Shown here in pieces: positions 1-9,991 of a stretch of 64,000 nt of DNA. A program made the position numbers and the translations under genes. The stretch is from Hyaloperonospora brassicae (lineage: Eukaryota > Oomycota > Peronosporomycetes > Peronosporales > Peronosporaceae). The DNA is taken from assembly GCA_947650285.1 (NCBI GenBank), contig CANTFL010001352.1, positions 1 to 64,000 on the forward strand, given 5' to 3'. The notes under the pieces were generated by a model, which had not been told where the DNA came from, did no database searches, and saw only the letters and a program-made list of their open reading frames with translations. The stretch's first letter is position 1; each line of letters starts with the position of its first letter.

Positions 1-437
1 TTGCCGCAAACGAGGGGTGTGTTGATCCAGAGATCCGAGCTTTCTTTCTATTGTTGCACTGAATAGAAAGACGCCTGTTGTTTTTTGCTTGTGCGCCACC
101 ACTTTGCCACATCATGTTTTGAGCGTTTGCTTGTTTTTATTAGCTATTGTCGAGAGCAGACGCAGATGAAGGAGACAATGTCGACTTGCTTATCGATCCA
201 AGGACGTATCAACAACAGCGACGGCGAGGAAATGCTATCGAGCAAATCCATTGGCAAGCAGCACTCTGGTATGTTTGTTTGAAAACAGCATTTGTATACT
301 CACGAACAGTCATTACGCTACTACATGCAACACCTCCTAGGATCTTCGAGAAACTAACCGGATGCAAAAGATGACCGAAAAACTCATCTATCTTTCTTCA
401 ATCCGACTCGGAAGCCCGCCAAGTCCACTGAGTCCGT

Positions 438-931
438 TCACTTCTCCGAGCGAAGCTTGCGGTACACGTTTTGAGAAGTATCGCTGGTTCCAGTCATTGT
501 CTCACCAACGTTGGTTCCGGTCTTTGCCCCAGCATTCGCATTCGCACTTGCGTAGGCATTCGCATTCGCACTTGCATTCGCATGTGCAGCAGTGTTTGCC
601 GATCCGCCGCCTGTGCTCGTGCCAGTGGACGCCGTTCCAGAGCTAGTACCGTCGACAGTCGTCACAGTCGATGTCTTGACCGAGTTGCCGTTGCCACCGC
701 CGGTACGAACGTTGACATCTTGGCCACTGACTACAGGATTGCCGGTCACGTCAACAACACCAGGGTACACAACGCCACCCGCAGCGGGATACCCGGCGAC
801 ACCAGGATAGCCGACACCAGTGTTCAAGCCGGCTCCAACACCTACACCGACACCGCCAAGGCCGACTCCTGCACCGACGCCTCCGAGGCCAACGCCTGCA
901 CCCAAAGAGTGGCCACCGACCAATCCAAACG
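438..931 (-). pseudogene. Truncated copy 1 of the glycine-rich secreted protein gene (promoter and signal peptide deleted)
   Basis: The 3' three-quarters of the repeated gene is present and matches the other copies. At position 931 (…CCAAACG/CACCTTTG…) the sequence jumps from inside the gene directly to the start of the next unit, deleting about 2.3 kb: the N-terminal signal-peptide codons, the 5' UTR, the Inr core promoter and the rest of the unit. The frame stays open across the junction up to 1055, so a 205-codon chimaeric ORF exists, but nothing suggests it is expressed or secreted. The junction shares only one base, consistent with end-joining. Since the window starts at a unit boundary, an assembly error cannot be excluded. 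Confidence 0.8.
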
Positions 932-1377
932 CACCTTTGATTGCCGCAAACGAGGGGTGTGTTGATCCAGAGATCCGAGCTTTCTTTCTATTGTTGCACT
1001 GAATAGAAAGACGCCTGTTGTTTTTTGCTTGTGCGCCACCACTTTGCCACATCATGTTTTGAGCGTTTGCTTGTTTTTATTAGCTATTGTCGAGAGCAGA
1101 CGCAGATGAAGGAGACAATGTCGACTTGCTTATCGATCCAAGGACGTATCAACAACAGCGACGGCGAGGAAATGCTATCGAGCAAATCCATTGGCAAGCA
1201 GCACTCTGGTATGTTTGTTTGAAAACAGCATTTGTATACTCACGAACAGTCATTACGCTACTACATGCAACACCTCCTAGGATCTTCGAGAAACTAACCG
1301 GATGCAAAAGATGACCGAGAAACTCATCTATCTTTCTTCAATCCGACTCGGAAGCCCGCCAAGTCCACTGAGTCCGT

Positions 1378-1962
1378 TCACTTCTCCGAGCGAAGCTTGC
1401 GGTACACGTTTTGAGAAGTATCGCTGGTTCCAGTCATTGTCTCACCAACGTTGGTTCCGGTCTTTGCCCCAGCATTCGCATTCGCACTTGCGTAGGCATT
1501 CGCATTCGCACTTGCATTCGCATGTGCAGCAGTGTTTGCCGATCCGCCGCCTGTGCTCGTGCCAGTGGACGCCGTTCCAGAGCTAGTACCGTCGACAGTC
1601 GTCACAGTCGATGTCTTGACCGAGTTGCCGTTGCCACCGCCGGTACGAACGTTGACATCTTGGCCACTGACTACAGGATTGCCGGTCACGTCAACAACAC
1701 CAGGGTACACAACGCCACCCGCAGCGGGATACCCGGCGACACCAGGATAGCCGACACCAGTGTTCAAGCCGGCTCCAACACCTACACCGACACCGCCAAG
1801 GCCGACTCCTGCACCGACGCCTCCGAGGCCAACGCCTGCACCCAAAGAGTGGCCACCGACCAATCCAAACGTCTCGGCGACTTCTTTCTCGGCATGCGCG
1901 CCTTTGTCGAAAACGGCCATGATGACAGCGTACACAGCAAAGATCTTGGTGATGTCGAACAT
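1378..1962 (-). CDS. Secreted Gly/Val/Ala-rich low-complexity protein, copy 2
   Basis: Encodes 194 aa. Residues 1-24 (MFDITKIFAVYAVIMAVFDKG then AHA) form a signal peptide with probable cleavage after AHA. A short charged stretch (EKEVAE) follows, then a repetitive Gly/Val region (LGAGVGLGGV-like repeats), a YPGV-type Gly/Pro/Tyr segment, a Ser/Thr/Gly-rich segment and an Ala/Asn repeat (ANASANANA). The C-terminus is basic. There is no cysteine in the mature part. Extracellular or wall-associated structural protein is an inference from composition; I do not recognise a named family. The start at 1962 is chosen because the core promoter lies at 2068-2086, inside the longer upstream open frame, so upstream ATGs would not be transcribed. 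No intron is needed. The Copia element sits about 620 bp upstream of this start. Confidence 0.85.
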   Translation of the reverse strand: MFDITKIFAVYAVIMAVFDKGAHAEKEVAETFGLVGGHSLGAGVGLGGVGAGVGLGGVGVGVGAGLNTGVGYPGVAGYPAAGGVVYPGVVDVTGNPVVSGQDVNVRTGGGNGNSVKTSTVTTVDGTSSGTASTGTSTGGGSANTAAHANASANANAYASANANAGAKTGTNVGETMTGTSDTSQNVYRKLRSEK

Positions 1963-2067
1963 GGTTGGAATTTTTTGCTGTAGAGGAAGCTCGGCCGAGT
2001 CAATAGAGGAAAGAAAGAGCGTGCGCTGTGACTGTCTTTTTTGGCTCGAGTGAATGAAGCTCAAGGC

Positions 2068-2086
2068 AGTAAATGCGGGAATGAGC
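2068..2086 (-). promoter_or_regulatory. Oomycete Inr + FPR core promoter of copy 2
   Basis: Read on the minus strand this is GCTCATTCCCGCATTTACT: an Inr (TCATTCC, fitting YCATTYY) followed after three bases by an FPR (CATTTAC, fitting MWTTTNC). This is the classic oomycete core promoter. It lies 106 bp upstream of the ATG, giving a plausible 5' UTR of about 115 nt. Confidence 0.8.
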
Positions 2087-2321
2087 AGTGTGTGGCGTGT
2101 CCCGCGGAATAATGTGCACGATCAGAGTTGCTCGACTCGAAAGTAGCTCGACAGAGGTTCGTGAGGTCTGGTCATACATGCGTCTTGATTGTAACTCACC
2201 TTGACCGGTTCGCGATGTATGGTTCCCGTCCATGCGGTTTTCTCCAAATATGGTCAACATCCATGAATCCGGGTTCGTGGTCATCGGCAAACAAACGCCT
2301 TCCAACTCGGGCAAAAGCTGA

Positions 2322-2531
2322 ACGAAACCAGCATGTACGTACGTTTTACTTCGCGCAATCGATTGTATGGACATTTGTGTAGTTGTGGACTACACATACT
2401 CTCACCTGTACGCTGTAGTACAGGTCGACCAGCTGAACGAACATGTAGACCGCATGATGGATATTGCGGAACTTACGTGTTTTTTACTTGCCCGTTTTTA
2501 CTTGCGTGTAGATAGATCCTATCAAATGTAG
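2322..2531 (+). pseudogene. Plus-strand coding-like remnant in unit 2, cut off from its continuation by Copia
   Basis: Same open stretch as described for unit 3 (10351-10560); here the following remnants lie about 4.9 kb further right because the Copia insertion at 2585 separates them. The product is not recognised. Confidence 0.35.
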
Positions 2532-2584
2532 GCAGTCCACAAGGATAGACCACAATACCGTGCATACTGCCAGATCGTGATGCG

Positions 2585-2838
2585 TGTTATGTCGAAGGAA
2601 AATTGGAAAGTGTATTGAATTAGTTTTCCTATGAACTTACTCGTCGTGTTATCTTCTTCTACCTTGTAGCTTTCCCTGATCTTGATGGATTCTAGAACAT
2701 ACACTCAAGGTAGTTCTAGAATCATCAGACTGCACGTGAACCGTTTACACCCTGTCGTATCATCGCTGTCTTGTCACTTGTGCGTAGCAAATCACAGTTG
2801 GCTTTGTTGACCGTGCATTGACAGTGCACACATCAACA
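2585..2838 (-). repeat. 3' LTR of the Copia element
   Basis: 254 bp, over 99% identical to 7134-7387. It ends at the polypurine tract at 2839-2849. Confidence 0.95.
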
Positions 2839-2849
2839 CTCCCACTCAC
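2839..2849 (-). other. Polypurine tract of the Copia element
   Basis: On the minus strand GTGAGTGGGAG directly abuts the LTR start (TGTTGATG), the expected plus-strand primer position. The gag-pol stop codon (2846-2848) lies inside this tract, so there is essentially no 3' untranslated spacer. Confidence 0.75.
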
Positions 2850-5800
2850 TGTTGATGCTCGGGTCCATCACGTACCTTGATGTCCATTCCGGCACGGAGG
2901 TACTGGAATCGCTTGGTGCCGAGTGCCTTCGTTAGTATGTCGGCAAGTTGATGTTCCGTCTCCTTGTAGATCACCTTTATATCACCGGCCAGAACTTTCT
3001 CTCGGACAAAGTGGTGACGTATGTCTACGTGTTTAGTCCGCGCATGGTATCCTGGGTTTGTTGCGAGAGCAATGGCTCCTTGATTATCCTCGTAGATGAC
3101 AGTAGGATTCTTCTGCTCGAATCCGAGGTCAGCCATTAACATCCTTGCCCATAGTATGTCTTGAGTGCACATGCTTAGCGCCATGTATTCAGCCTCAGAA
3201 GTACTCAATGCAACGGTGCGTTGGTACTTAGACTTAAATATAACAGGGCCTCCATTAAGCACCAGCAAAACACCAGATACCGATCGACGGTCGTCCAAGC
3301 TGTTTCCCCAATCGGCGTCACTATACGCTGTTAGTTGTTGCTGTAGTTTGTCAACACTGTAGTGTAATCCAAAACCACTCGTCGAGCGGAGGTATCTTAG
3401 CACTTTGATCAGTGCCTTCCAGTGTTGTGAGCCAGGGTTTTCTGCAAATCGTCCAAGTTGGCTCACAGGAAATGCTGCGTCTGGTCTGGTCGTGGTCACT
3501 ATAAACAGCAGTCGTCCCAGCAATTGGCGGTACGGTGTACGACTCATGGCTTGTCTTTCGACATCGGACTTTGGACTGTTTGCGCTGGACAGTTTCATGC
3601 TCTGATCACATGGGTTACCAGTTGGTCGGGCTTGAGTCTGTCCAAACATGTCTGCAGTCTCCTCGATGTATCTTTGTTGCGAAATAAACATCTCACGCTT
3701 CTTTCGGTCGTACATAACTTCCATTCCAAGCAAGTGCTTCACTGGACCAAGGTCTTTGGTTTGAAACCGCTGAGAGATTTGTTCTTCCACCTTGCGTACC
3801 GTGGTTGCTTCTTTTGCAGCCACAATCATATCATCAACGTATAAGCACACGTACGCCCAGCCTTCACCATCCTTTATCTTGTATATGCATCGATCAGCAC
3901 CGCACGCGACAAATCCCATCTCCAGTAATGCATTGTGAATCGTCTTATTCCAGGCATTTGCAGCCTGCTTAAGTCCGTAAAGCGCGCGATTCAATTTAAG
4001 TACAAACTCGCTGCCAATTTTCATCCCTTTGGGTGGTAACAAGTATACTTCTTCTTGTAGGTCGGCATTCAGGTAGGCCGTATCAACATCAAGCTGGTCG
4101 ATCACATATCCTGCTGCGCAGCAAATCGACAATAGCATCCTGATGGAGTTCATACTGGCGACAGCCGCGTACGTCTCGAAAAAGTTGATACCATATTGTT
4201 GCAGGAATCCGAGCGCCACAAGTCGTGCTTTGTATCGACCATCACTCTTTTTAGCCCATACCCACTTCGATCCAATTGGTTTCATTCCAGGCTTGCGTAC
4301 AATTGGTGTCCACGTCTTGTTGCGCTCATGAGCCGCAAATTCATTCTCAATAGCTTTAATCCATTGGTATCTGTCAGGTCCATTCACTGCCTCCGCATTA
4401 GAGCCAGGTAAATCACGAGCTATCATGGAAACTTCTGCTATCAATGCCACATCGCTGTTTATTCGCGATCGCTTGGAAGGAGGTTCGTCATCTTCACTCC
4501 CACTGGCTTCATGGTTTTCATTGTATGGCACAATGCTGTTTTCTGTTGTGGTACTAGTGTTATTGTCTTCCAACAAGAGCTGAACAGGTTGCTCAATTGG
4601 TAGCATTTCATCAACACCTCCTCGTGGTCCGGATTCACTTCTCCCACTGGCATCGTCAGTAAGAACACGATACTGATGCTCGCGACCGGAACGACGCTTA
4701 AGTTGTGGACGGAACACCATCGCTCCAGAGTCGTGCGGATTGTGTAATTCGAGTTCTTGGTGACGAGGTCCTTGTTGAATTACTTGGGAAGTGTGTTGAT
4801 GTTGTTCGTTGTTCATATTTCTTGCAAGATAATGATTGCTTGTCTCACTCGAAGGTGTGTTACTGATGTCATTGTCAGAACTCGGTACTTCCATCTCCAC
4901 ATCTTCGACAATTTCGTGCTCTTCCATTTCAACATCTTCATCACCATCTTGTTGCAAGTTACTTGGTTGATCTCCATCATCGTCATCTTGTCGTATTATT
5001 ATCATCTTCGGGTGTGGTACAACCGGATTGTCTTCGTAAATGTTACTAACTTCACGTTCATCTAACGCGATCGAACGACTGATCTTGATCGTACCAGTCT
5101 CCAGATCAAGCACCCTGTAACCCTTGGTGTGTCTTGCATATCCTAACAGCATGCAGCGAAACCCTTTCGCGTCGAATTTCGTGCGCTTTGAGTCATCGAT
5201 ATGTGCGTATCCAAGTGAACCAAATACACGTAGGTGAGAAATTTCGGGCTTCGTCTTAAAGCACAGTTCAAAAGGAGTCTTCTCCTCGTGATTGCAGTTC
5301 GTGGTTCTGTTAAGTAAATACACCGCCGTATTCACAGCTTCGGCCCACCACTTCTTTGCCACCCGCTTGTAATGCATCATGCTTCTGGCCGTCTCAACAA
5401 TCGTACGGTTCATCCGTTCAGCAACACCGTTTTGTTGAGGACTGTAGGGTACTGTCTTCTGATGGATGATGCCGTGTTTCTTGCAGTACGAAGCAAACCT
5501 CTTGTTTTTGTATTCACCGCCATTGTCAGTACGTATGGCCTTAATACGAAATCCACACTGCTGCTCCATCTCGGTCCGAAATTCAATGAACTTCGACAGT
5601 ACTTCACTCTTGGACTTCAGAAAATATACAGTCACTAATCTTGAAAAATCGTCCACGAGAGACAATACGTATCGTGACCCACCAGGAGTTGGGTTCTTCA
5701 TAGGGCCCATGACGTCAGAGTGAATAAGCTGCAGTGGCTGCGTTGTCTTTGTCTTCGACTCTTGTGGAAAACTCGCGACACACAGTTTCCCTTGTAGACA

Positions 5801-7087
5801 CCCTCCACACAAATTCTTGTTCGTGTCAGGTACTACATTCGGTAGTCCTTCCGTAGCCTCCTTTGTCTTTTTAAACTTGTTGTGGCTAATGTGACCCATT
5901 CGTGCATGCCACAGCTCCCACTTGTTACCAGCGTCTTCATGTTCTACCAACATCGCGTGCTCATACTCCACATCAAGAGTGTACACGCTTCTCATGCGCT
6001 TCGCAGAAATCATCAACACATTATCCTTGTAGATACCGCAGTATTTTTCACCGAATCGAACGTTGTACCCACGCTGGACGATCTTGGGTACCGCTAGTAG
6101 TCGTCTGTCCAGCGTTGGAATGTGCAATACTTCATTCACAGTCACTGCTGTACCATTCGTACAGCGAAATCGAATGCTTCCTCGTCCAATTGCATTCATG
6201 ACCGCACCATCGGCAACGCGAACTTGAATGGCTTCTCTCAATTTCTCGTACTCAAAGAAATCTTCTTCGGCTGGGGTCATATGTGACGAGGCGCCGCTGT
6301 CCAACAACCATCCTTTTTTTAATCCGTTTGTGGCCGTGAATGCCATTTCATTTCCATCATTCTTGGTGGCAGATCGGCACTCAAACTGCTTGTGTCCGAT
6401 CTTGTTACAGCGGTGACACTTCCCACAAAACGGCTGTTTCTTCTTCCAGCTCTCTTCTGCACCACGTTGTTTGCGCATTCCACGACCACGATCCTGTTTA
6501 TGGCCTCCACGACCAACGCGGAAAGCTCCTTCGGAGACCTCTTGCTGCTGCTTCTTCTTGTGTTCCTTCAACATCTTTTCTTTCACATCCACCATCGTCA
6601 CACCCATGGAATTCTCAATGATGGACACAATCATCTCGTACTCTGCCGGTAAGCTACTCAGCAGAACTGTCATCTGGCGTGCGTCGTCCATGGTATCGCC
6701 CACCGCCTCCATACTCAAAACAAGTTCATCGAAACGGTCGAGGTGGCTCACCATGTCGCCTCCCTCATCCATACGAAATTCGTGCAATCGACGTGTCAGT
6801 GCCACTCGATTTTGAAGGTTTGTCTTGTTGTAGTAGTCGCGTAGTGTTTCCCATGCTTCCTTCGCAGTGCGAGCATGTCGGATCTTCGTCTGATGCTTTA
6901 CTTCGATCCCTTGAGCAATAATAGCAAACGCCTTCATGTCCTTGACCTTCCAATCCTCCGTCATCTCCTGCTCCGACTTCACTTCCAAGATGTGCTCTAG
7001 CAGGCCCTTCCTCGCAAGTGTCATCTTCATATTGAATTCCCAATAGAAGTAGTTGTCTGTTCCAAGCAGGTCATCGGGTTTCTTCAT
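2846..7087 (-). CDS. Copia Gag-Pol polyprotein (intact, 1413 aa)
   Basis: Domains in order: UBN2-type Gag (about 1-200); CCHC zinc knuckle C224-x2-C227-x4-H232-x4-C237; aspartic protease with D-S-G at 263-265; integrase zinc-binding region (H394, H399, C427, C430) and catalytic core with D458, D521 and E557; an acidic Ser/Asp-rich linker (about 690-880); Copia-type reverse transcriptase (about 925-1170) with the YVDD box at 1083-1086; RNase H (about 1265-1395) with an SDADW motif, SEAEYMALS and a DNQGAI-type motif. All catalytic residues I can locate are present and no stop or frameshift breaks the frame, so the element may be autonomous. The start Met at 7087 lies about 45 nt inside the 5' LTR boundary. 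Gag and Pol are in one frame, as is common in Copia. Confidence 0.96.
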   Translation of the reverse strand: MKKPDDLLGTDNYFYWEFNMKMTLARKGLLEHILEVKSEQEMTEDWKVKDMKAFAIIAQGIEVKHQTKIRHARTAKEAWETLRDYYNKTNLQNRVALTRRLHEFRMDEGGDMVSHLDRFDELVLSMEAVGDTMDDARQMTVLLSSLPAEYEMIVSIIENSMGVTMVDVKEKMLKEHKKKQQQEVSEGAFRVGRGGHKQDRGRGMRKQRGAEESWKKKQPFCGKCHRCNKIGHKQFECRSATKNDGNEMAFTATNGLKKGWLLDSGASSHMTPAEEDFFEYEKLREAIQVRVADGAVMNAIGRGSIRFRCTNGTAVTVNEVLHIPTLDRRLLAVPKIVQRGYNVRFGEKYCGIYKDNVLMISAKRMRSVYTLDVEYEHAMLVEHEDAGNKWELWHARMGHISHNKFKKTKEATEGLPNVVPDTNKNLCGGCLQGKLCVASFPQESKTKTTQPLQLIHSDVMGPMKNPTPGGSRYVLSLVDDFSRLVTVYFLKSKSEVLSKFIEFRTEMEQQCGFRIKAIRTDNGGEYKNKRFASYCKKHGIIHQKTVPYSPQQNGVAERMNRTIVETARSMMHYKRVAKKWWAEAVNTAVYLLNRTTNCNHEEKTPFELCFKTKPEISHLRVFGSLGYAHIDDSKRTKFDAKGFRCMLLGYARHTKGYRVLDLETGTIKISRSIALDEREVSNIYEDNPVVPHPKMIIIRQDDDDGDQPSNLQQDGDEDVEMEEHEIVEDVEMEVPSSDNDISNTPSSETSNHYLARNMNNEQHQHTSQVIQQGPRHQELELHNPHDSGAMVFRPQLKRRSGREHQYRVLTDDASGRSESGPRGGVDEMLPIEQPVQLLLEDNNTSTTTENSIVPYNENHEASGSEDDEPPSKRSRINSDVALIAEVSMIARDLPGSNAEAVNGPDRYQWIKAIENEFAAHERNKTWTPIVRKPGMKPIGSKWVWAKKSDGRYKARLVALGFLQQYGINFFETYAAVASMNSIRMLLSICCAAGYVIDQLDVDTAYLNADLQEEVYLLPPKGMKIGSEFVLKLNRALYGLKQAANAWNKTIHNALLEMGFVACGADRCIYKIKDGEGWAYVCLYVDDMIVAAKEATTVRKVEEQISQRFQTKDLGPVKHLLGMEVMYDRKKREMFISQQRYIEETADMFGQTQARPTGNPCDQSMKLSSANSPKSDVERQAMSRTPYRQLLGRLLFIVTTTRPDAAFPVSQLGRFAENPGSQHWKALIKVLRYLRSTSGFGLHYSVDKLQQQLTAYSDADWGNSLDDRRSVSGVLLVLNGGPVIFKSKYQRTVALSTSEAEYMALSMCTQDILWARMLMADLGFEQKNPTVIYEDNQGAIALATNPGYHARTKHVDIRHHFVREKVLAGDIKVIYKETEHQLADILTKALGTKRFQYLRAGMDIKVRDGPEHQQ

Positions 7088-7112
7088 CGTACTGGCTTCT
7101 GGCAGGGGTCCT

Positions 7113-7133
7113 TAAGCTCTTGGGCTCATAACC
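7113..7133 (-). other. Primer-binding site, probably for a half-molecule of initiator tRNA-Met
   Basis: The minus-strand bases next to the 5' LTR read GGTTATGAGCCCAAGAGC. This is complementary to the anticodon stem-loop of initiator tRNA-Met (…GGGCTCATAACC…), not to a tRNA 3' CCA end. Priming by a tRNA-iMet cut in its anticodon loop is established for Drosophila copia; the same mechanism is inferred here. Confidence 0.7.
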
Positions 7134-7387
7134 TGTTATGTCGAAGGAAAATTGGAAAGTGTATTGAATTAGTTTTCCTATGAACTTACTCGTCGTGTTA
7201 TCTTCTTCTACCTTGTAGCTTTCCCTGATCTTGATGGATTCTAGAACATACACTCAAGGTAGTTCTAGAATCATCAGACTGCACGTGAACCGTTTACACC
7301 CTGTCGTATCATCGCTGTCTTGTCACTTGTGCGTAGCAAATCACAGTTTGCTTTGTTGACCGTGCATTGACAGTGCACCCATCAACA
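7134..7387 (-). repeat. 5' LTR of the Copia element
   Basis: 254 bp with TG…CA ends, followed on the right by target duplication ATGCG (7388-7392). It should carry the element's promoter; I did not find an obvious Inr/FPR pair in it. Confidence 0.95.
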
Positions 7388-8693
7388 ATGCGTAGGCACT
7401 CAGACGCACTTTGAGATGCGACAGAATGAAAATGCTGTACTTTTCGTTCCGCTCGGTCATGAATATTGCATGGGATGTCAGCTCTATATTTCCTGGTCCG
7501 TCATGTAGCATACGTATACACGCTGTGCGCTCGAAGCTGAATTGTAATCACTGATTCAATGTTTGCGAAGGCAGATTGGCTCGATGCCTTTTTATTCTAC
7601 ATGCCGTGTCGTCAGTTGTAGATGCAGCAGCCGCTGCGATTGCCAAGCGGCGGTTCACATTATCGGACCGAATACGTGCAGGTTTGTGAACAGGTGCATG
7701 CAAGCTGGAGGAAACGAAGTACACGACGCAAGAATACGTTGATCTTGACGAGTCGGTCTTGCGACCGAAAACGCATGGCGCGCACCCGTTTGCTGCGAGT
7801 TCGAATCCCCTTGCTGGTTTTGTTGATGGCATGGCAGCTGCTGTCGTAAAGGTGAACAACTCGTGCACTGTGCCAAATCTGTAAGAGATGAGAGGTGTGT
7901 CCGGTACCGGCGGACGCGCTCTTTGACGGCCTCACTCCGTGTTTTTCGAAAGAAGCCATCATCCTTCAAGGGCGAAATAGCGCTATAGCTGTGTGGACTG
8001 TTCCTTGCGTCAGGGGACTGACTGTGGACCGACTGGCAGGCTGAAGAGCGCGCTCAGTTTCTTTGAGGTCCTGTGGACCGGCTGGCAGGCTGAAGAGCGC
8101 ACCCAGTATCTTGGCCGAACATTTTCCTGTTGACGTGCGTTTCTTCGTTTGCTGTTCACTGCTGTCCGCTGCTCACATCGAATGGACGTGCGTGCGGTAC
8201 ACTTGGTTCTTCGCAGATGCATTGGGAAGACAGCGTAGTAGGCATCGACTGTTACGCGAATACGCTATAAATGCACATGTGATTCTACTTGTACCGTTGC
8301 AAAATTTACAGGACAAACAGCTGATTCCGTTGTAGAGTTCGTACCACCAGCAGCAGCTGCTGCTATCATTACCACCGAAGTAGTCCGTAAAGACAACTCT
8401 GTGAGCTCCAAATTTTGAGCCTTGCGCTTGTCCGGTCGTTGACTCGGCAACTCATTTCACTCGCTGATGAAAGCTGTCATAGCCATCACACTGTATCACT
8501 TCCGTAACGCAAGCAGGTGTTTTCAGCGTCGCCGAAGCGAAGTATATCGATGTATCGACGGACGAAACACAGCGACGGCGGCGCCGAAGCGTCACCCAGA
8601 AGCATCGTAGCTCTGTGTTTTGTTTTCTGTCGAAAGCTTTCATCAGCTCGAGGAGGGGTGGTTCTATCTCGTGACACCACACAGTTTGTTGCG

Positions 8694-8870
8694 ATGTCTA
8701 GACGCACTACCATCGTCATGTCATTGGTCGTGGCTTCGTTTTTTCAGCCATTGTGGGCGACCCTGCTGGCATCTTCGGACCCCCCCCATCACTCAAAACG
8801 TGACGCGGATGCGTTCTGCTTTATCGGACGGTGCGTAGATGGCGAAGCAGTAGTTACTACAACCGTTTGA
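8694..8870 (+). CDS. Small signal-peptide-like ORF in unit 2 (58 aa, uncertain)
   Basis: The ATG is followed by SRRTTIV and a hydrophobic run (MSLVVASFFQPLWATLLA), resembling a signal peptide, then a 27-residue tail with two cysteines. A C-homopolymer in the middle has 8 Cs here (8780-8787), which keeps the tail open. In units 3, 4, 5 and 6 the run is 9, 10, 8 and 8, and unit 6 also lacks one T upstream, so only units 2 and 5 keep this version. It may be a real small secreted protein, a remnant, or chance. Confidence 0.25.
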   Translation: MSRRTTIVMSLVVASFFQPLWATLLASSDPPHHSKRDADAFCFIGRCVDGEAVVTTTV

Positions 8871-9406
8871 ACAACGGTCGTTTGTTATGGTTACTGCTGG
8901 CTGCGCAGTAGCGTCCAGTTCGGACGGACGCAGCACACACAATCGCACATTTATTTACAGCACCTTTGATTGCCGCAAACGAGGGGTGTGTTGATCCAGA
9001 GATCCGAGCTTTCTTTCTATTGTTGCACTGAATAGAAAGACGCCTGTTGTTTTTTGCTTGTGCGCCACCACTTTGCCACATCATGTTTTGAGCGTTTGCT
9101 TGTTTTTATTAGCTATTGTCGAGAGCAGACGCAGATGAAGGAGACAATGTCGACTTGCTTATCGATCCAAGGACGTATCAACAACAGCGACGGCGAGGAA
9201 ATGCTATCGAGCAAATCCATTGGCAAGCAGCACTCTGGTATGTTTGTTTGAAAACAGCATTTGTATACTCACGAACAGTCATTACGCTACTACATGCAAC
9301 ACCTCCTAGGATCTTCGAGAAACTAACCGGATGCAAAAGATGATCGAGAAACTCATCTATCTTTCTTCAATCTGACTCGGAAGCCCGCCAAGTCCACTGA
9401 GTCCGT

Positions 9407-9991
9407 TCACTTCTCCGAGCGAAGCTTGCGGTACACGTTTTGAGAAGTATCGCTGGTTCCAGTCATTGTCTCACCAACGTTGGTTCCGGTCTTTGCCCCA
9501 GCATTCGCATTCGCACTTGCGTAGGCATTCGCATTCGCACTTGCATTCGCATGTGCAGCAGTGTTTGCCGATCCGCCGCCTGTGCTCGTGCCAGTGGACG
9601 CCGTTCCAGAGCTAGTACCGTCGACAGTCGTCACAGTCGATGTCTTGACCGAGTTGCCGTTGCCACCGCCGGTACGAACGTTGACATCTTGGCCACTGAC
9701 TACAGGGTTGCCGGTCACGTCAACAACACCAGGGTACACAACGCCACCCGCAGCGGGATACCCGGCGACACCAGGATAGCCGACACCAGTGTTCAAGCCG
9801 GCTCCAACACCTACACCGACACCGCCAAGGCCGACTCCTGCACCGACGCCTCCGAGGCCAACGCCTGCACCCAAAGAGTGGCCACCGACCAATCCAAACG
9901 TCTCGGCGACTTCTTTCTCGGCATGCGCGCCTTTGTCGAAAACGGCCATGATGACAGCGTACACAGCAAAGATCTTGGTGATGTCGAACAT
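9407..9991 (-). CDS. Secreted Gly/Val/Ala-rich protein, copy 3
   Basis: Encodes the same 194-aa protein as copy 2; the only coding difference noticed is a synonymous Asn codon (AAT to AAC at about 9708). The open frame extends upstream to 10276, but the Inr core promoter at 10097-10115 lies within that extension, so the signal-peptide Met at 9991 is taken as the start. Confidence 0.85.
   Translation of the reverse strand: MFDITKIFAVYAVIMAVFDKGAHAEKEVAETFGLVGGHSLGAGVGLGGVGAGVGLGGVGVGVGAGLNTGVGYPGVAGYPAAGGVVYPGVVDVTGNPVVSGQDVNVRTGGGNGNSVKTSTVTTVDGTSSGTASTGTSTGGGSANTAAHANASANANAYASANANAGAKTGTNVGETMTGTSDTSQNVYRKLRSEK

Larger units (their letters stand above)
2580..7392 (-). mobile_element. Full-length Ty1/Copia LTR retrotransposon inserted in array unit 2
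   Basis: LTRs at 2585-2838 and 7134-7387 (254 bp each, TG…CA ends) flank one 1413-codon gag-pol frame. The 5-bp target duplication ATGCG lies at 2580-2584 and 7388-7392. Uninterrupted units (for example unit 3 at 10610-10616) show the empty site. The two LTRs differ at two positions only (G/T in ACAGTTGGC versus ACAGTTTGC, and A/C near the end), so the insertion is recent and postdates at least the first duplication of the array. The element is transcribed leftwards. Confidence 0.97.

Noticed and set aside
9407..9991. RKLR near the C-terminus of the glycine-rich protein, resembling an RxLR effector motif
   Set aside because: In RxLR effectors the motif follows the signal peptide within the first ~60 residues; here it is six residues from the C-terminus of a low-complexity protein, so coincidence is likelier.
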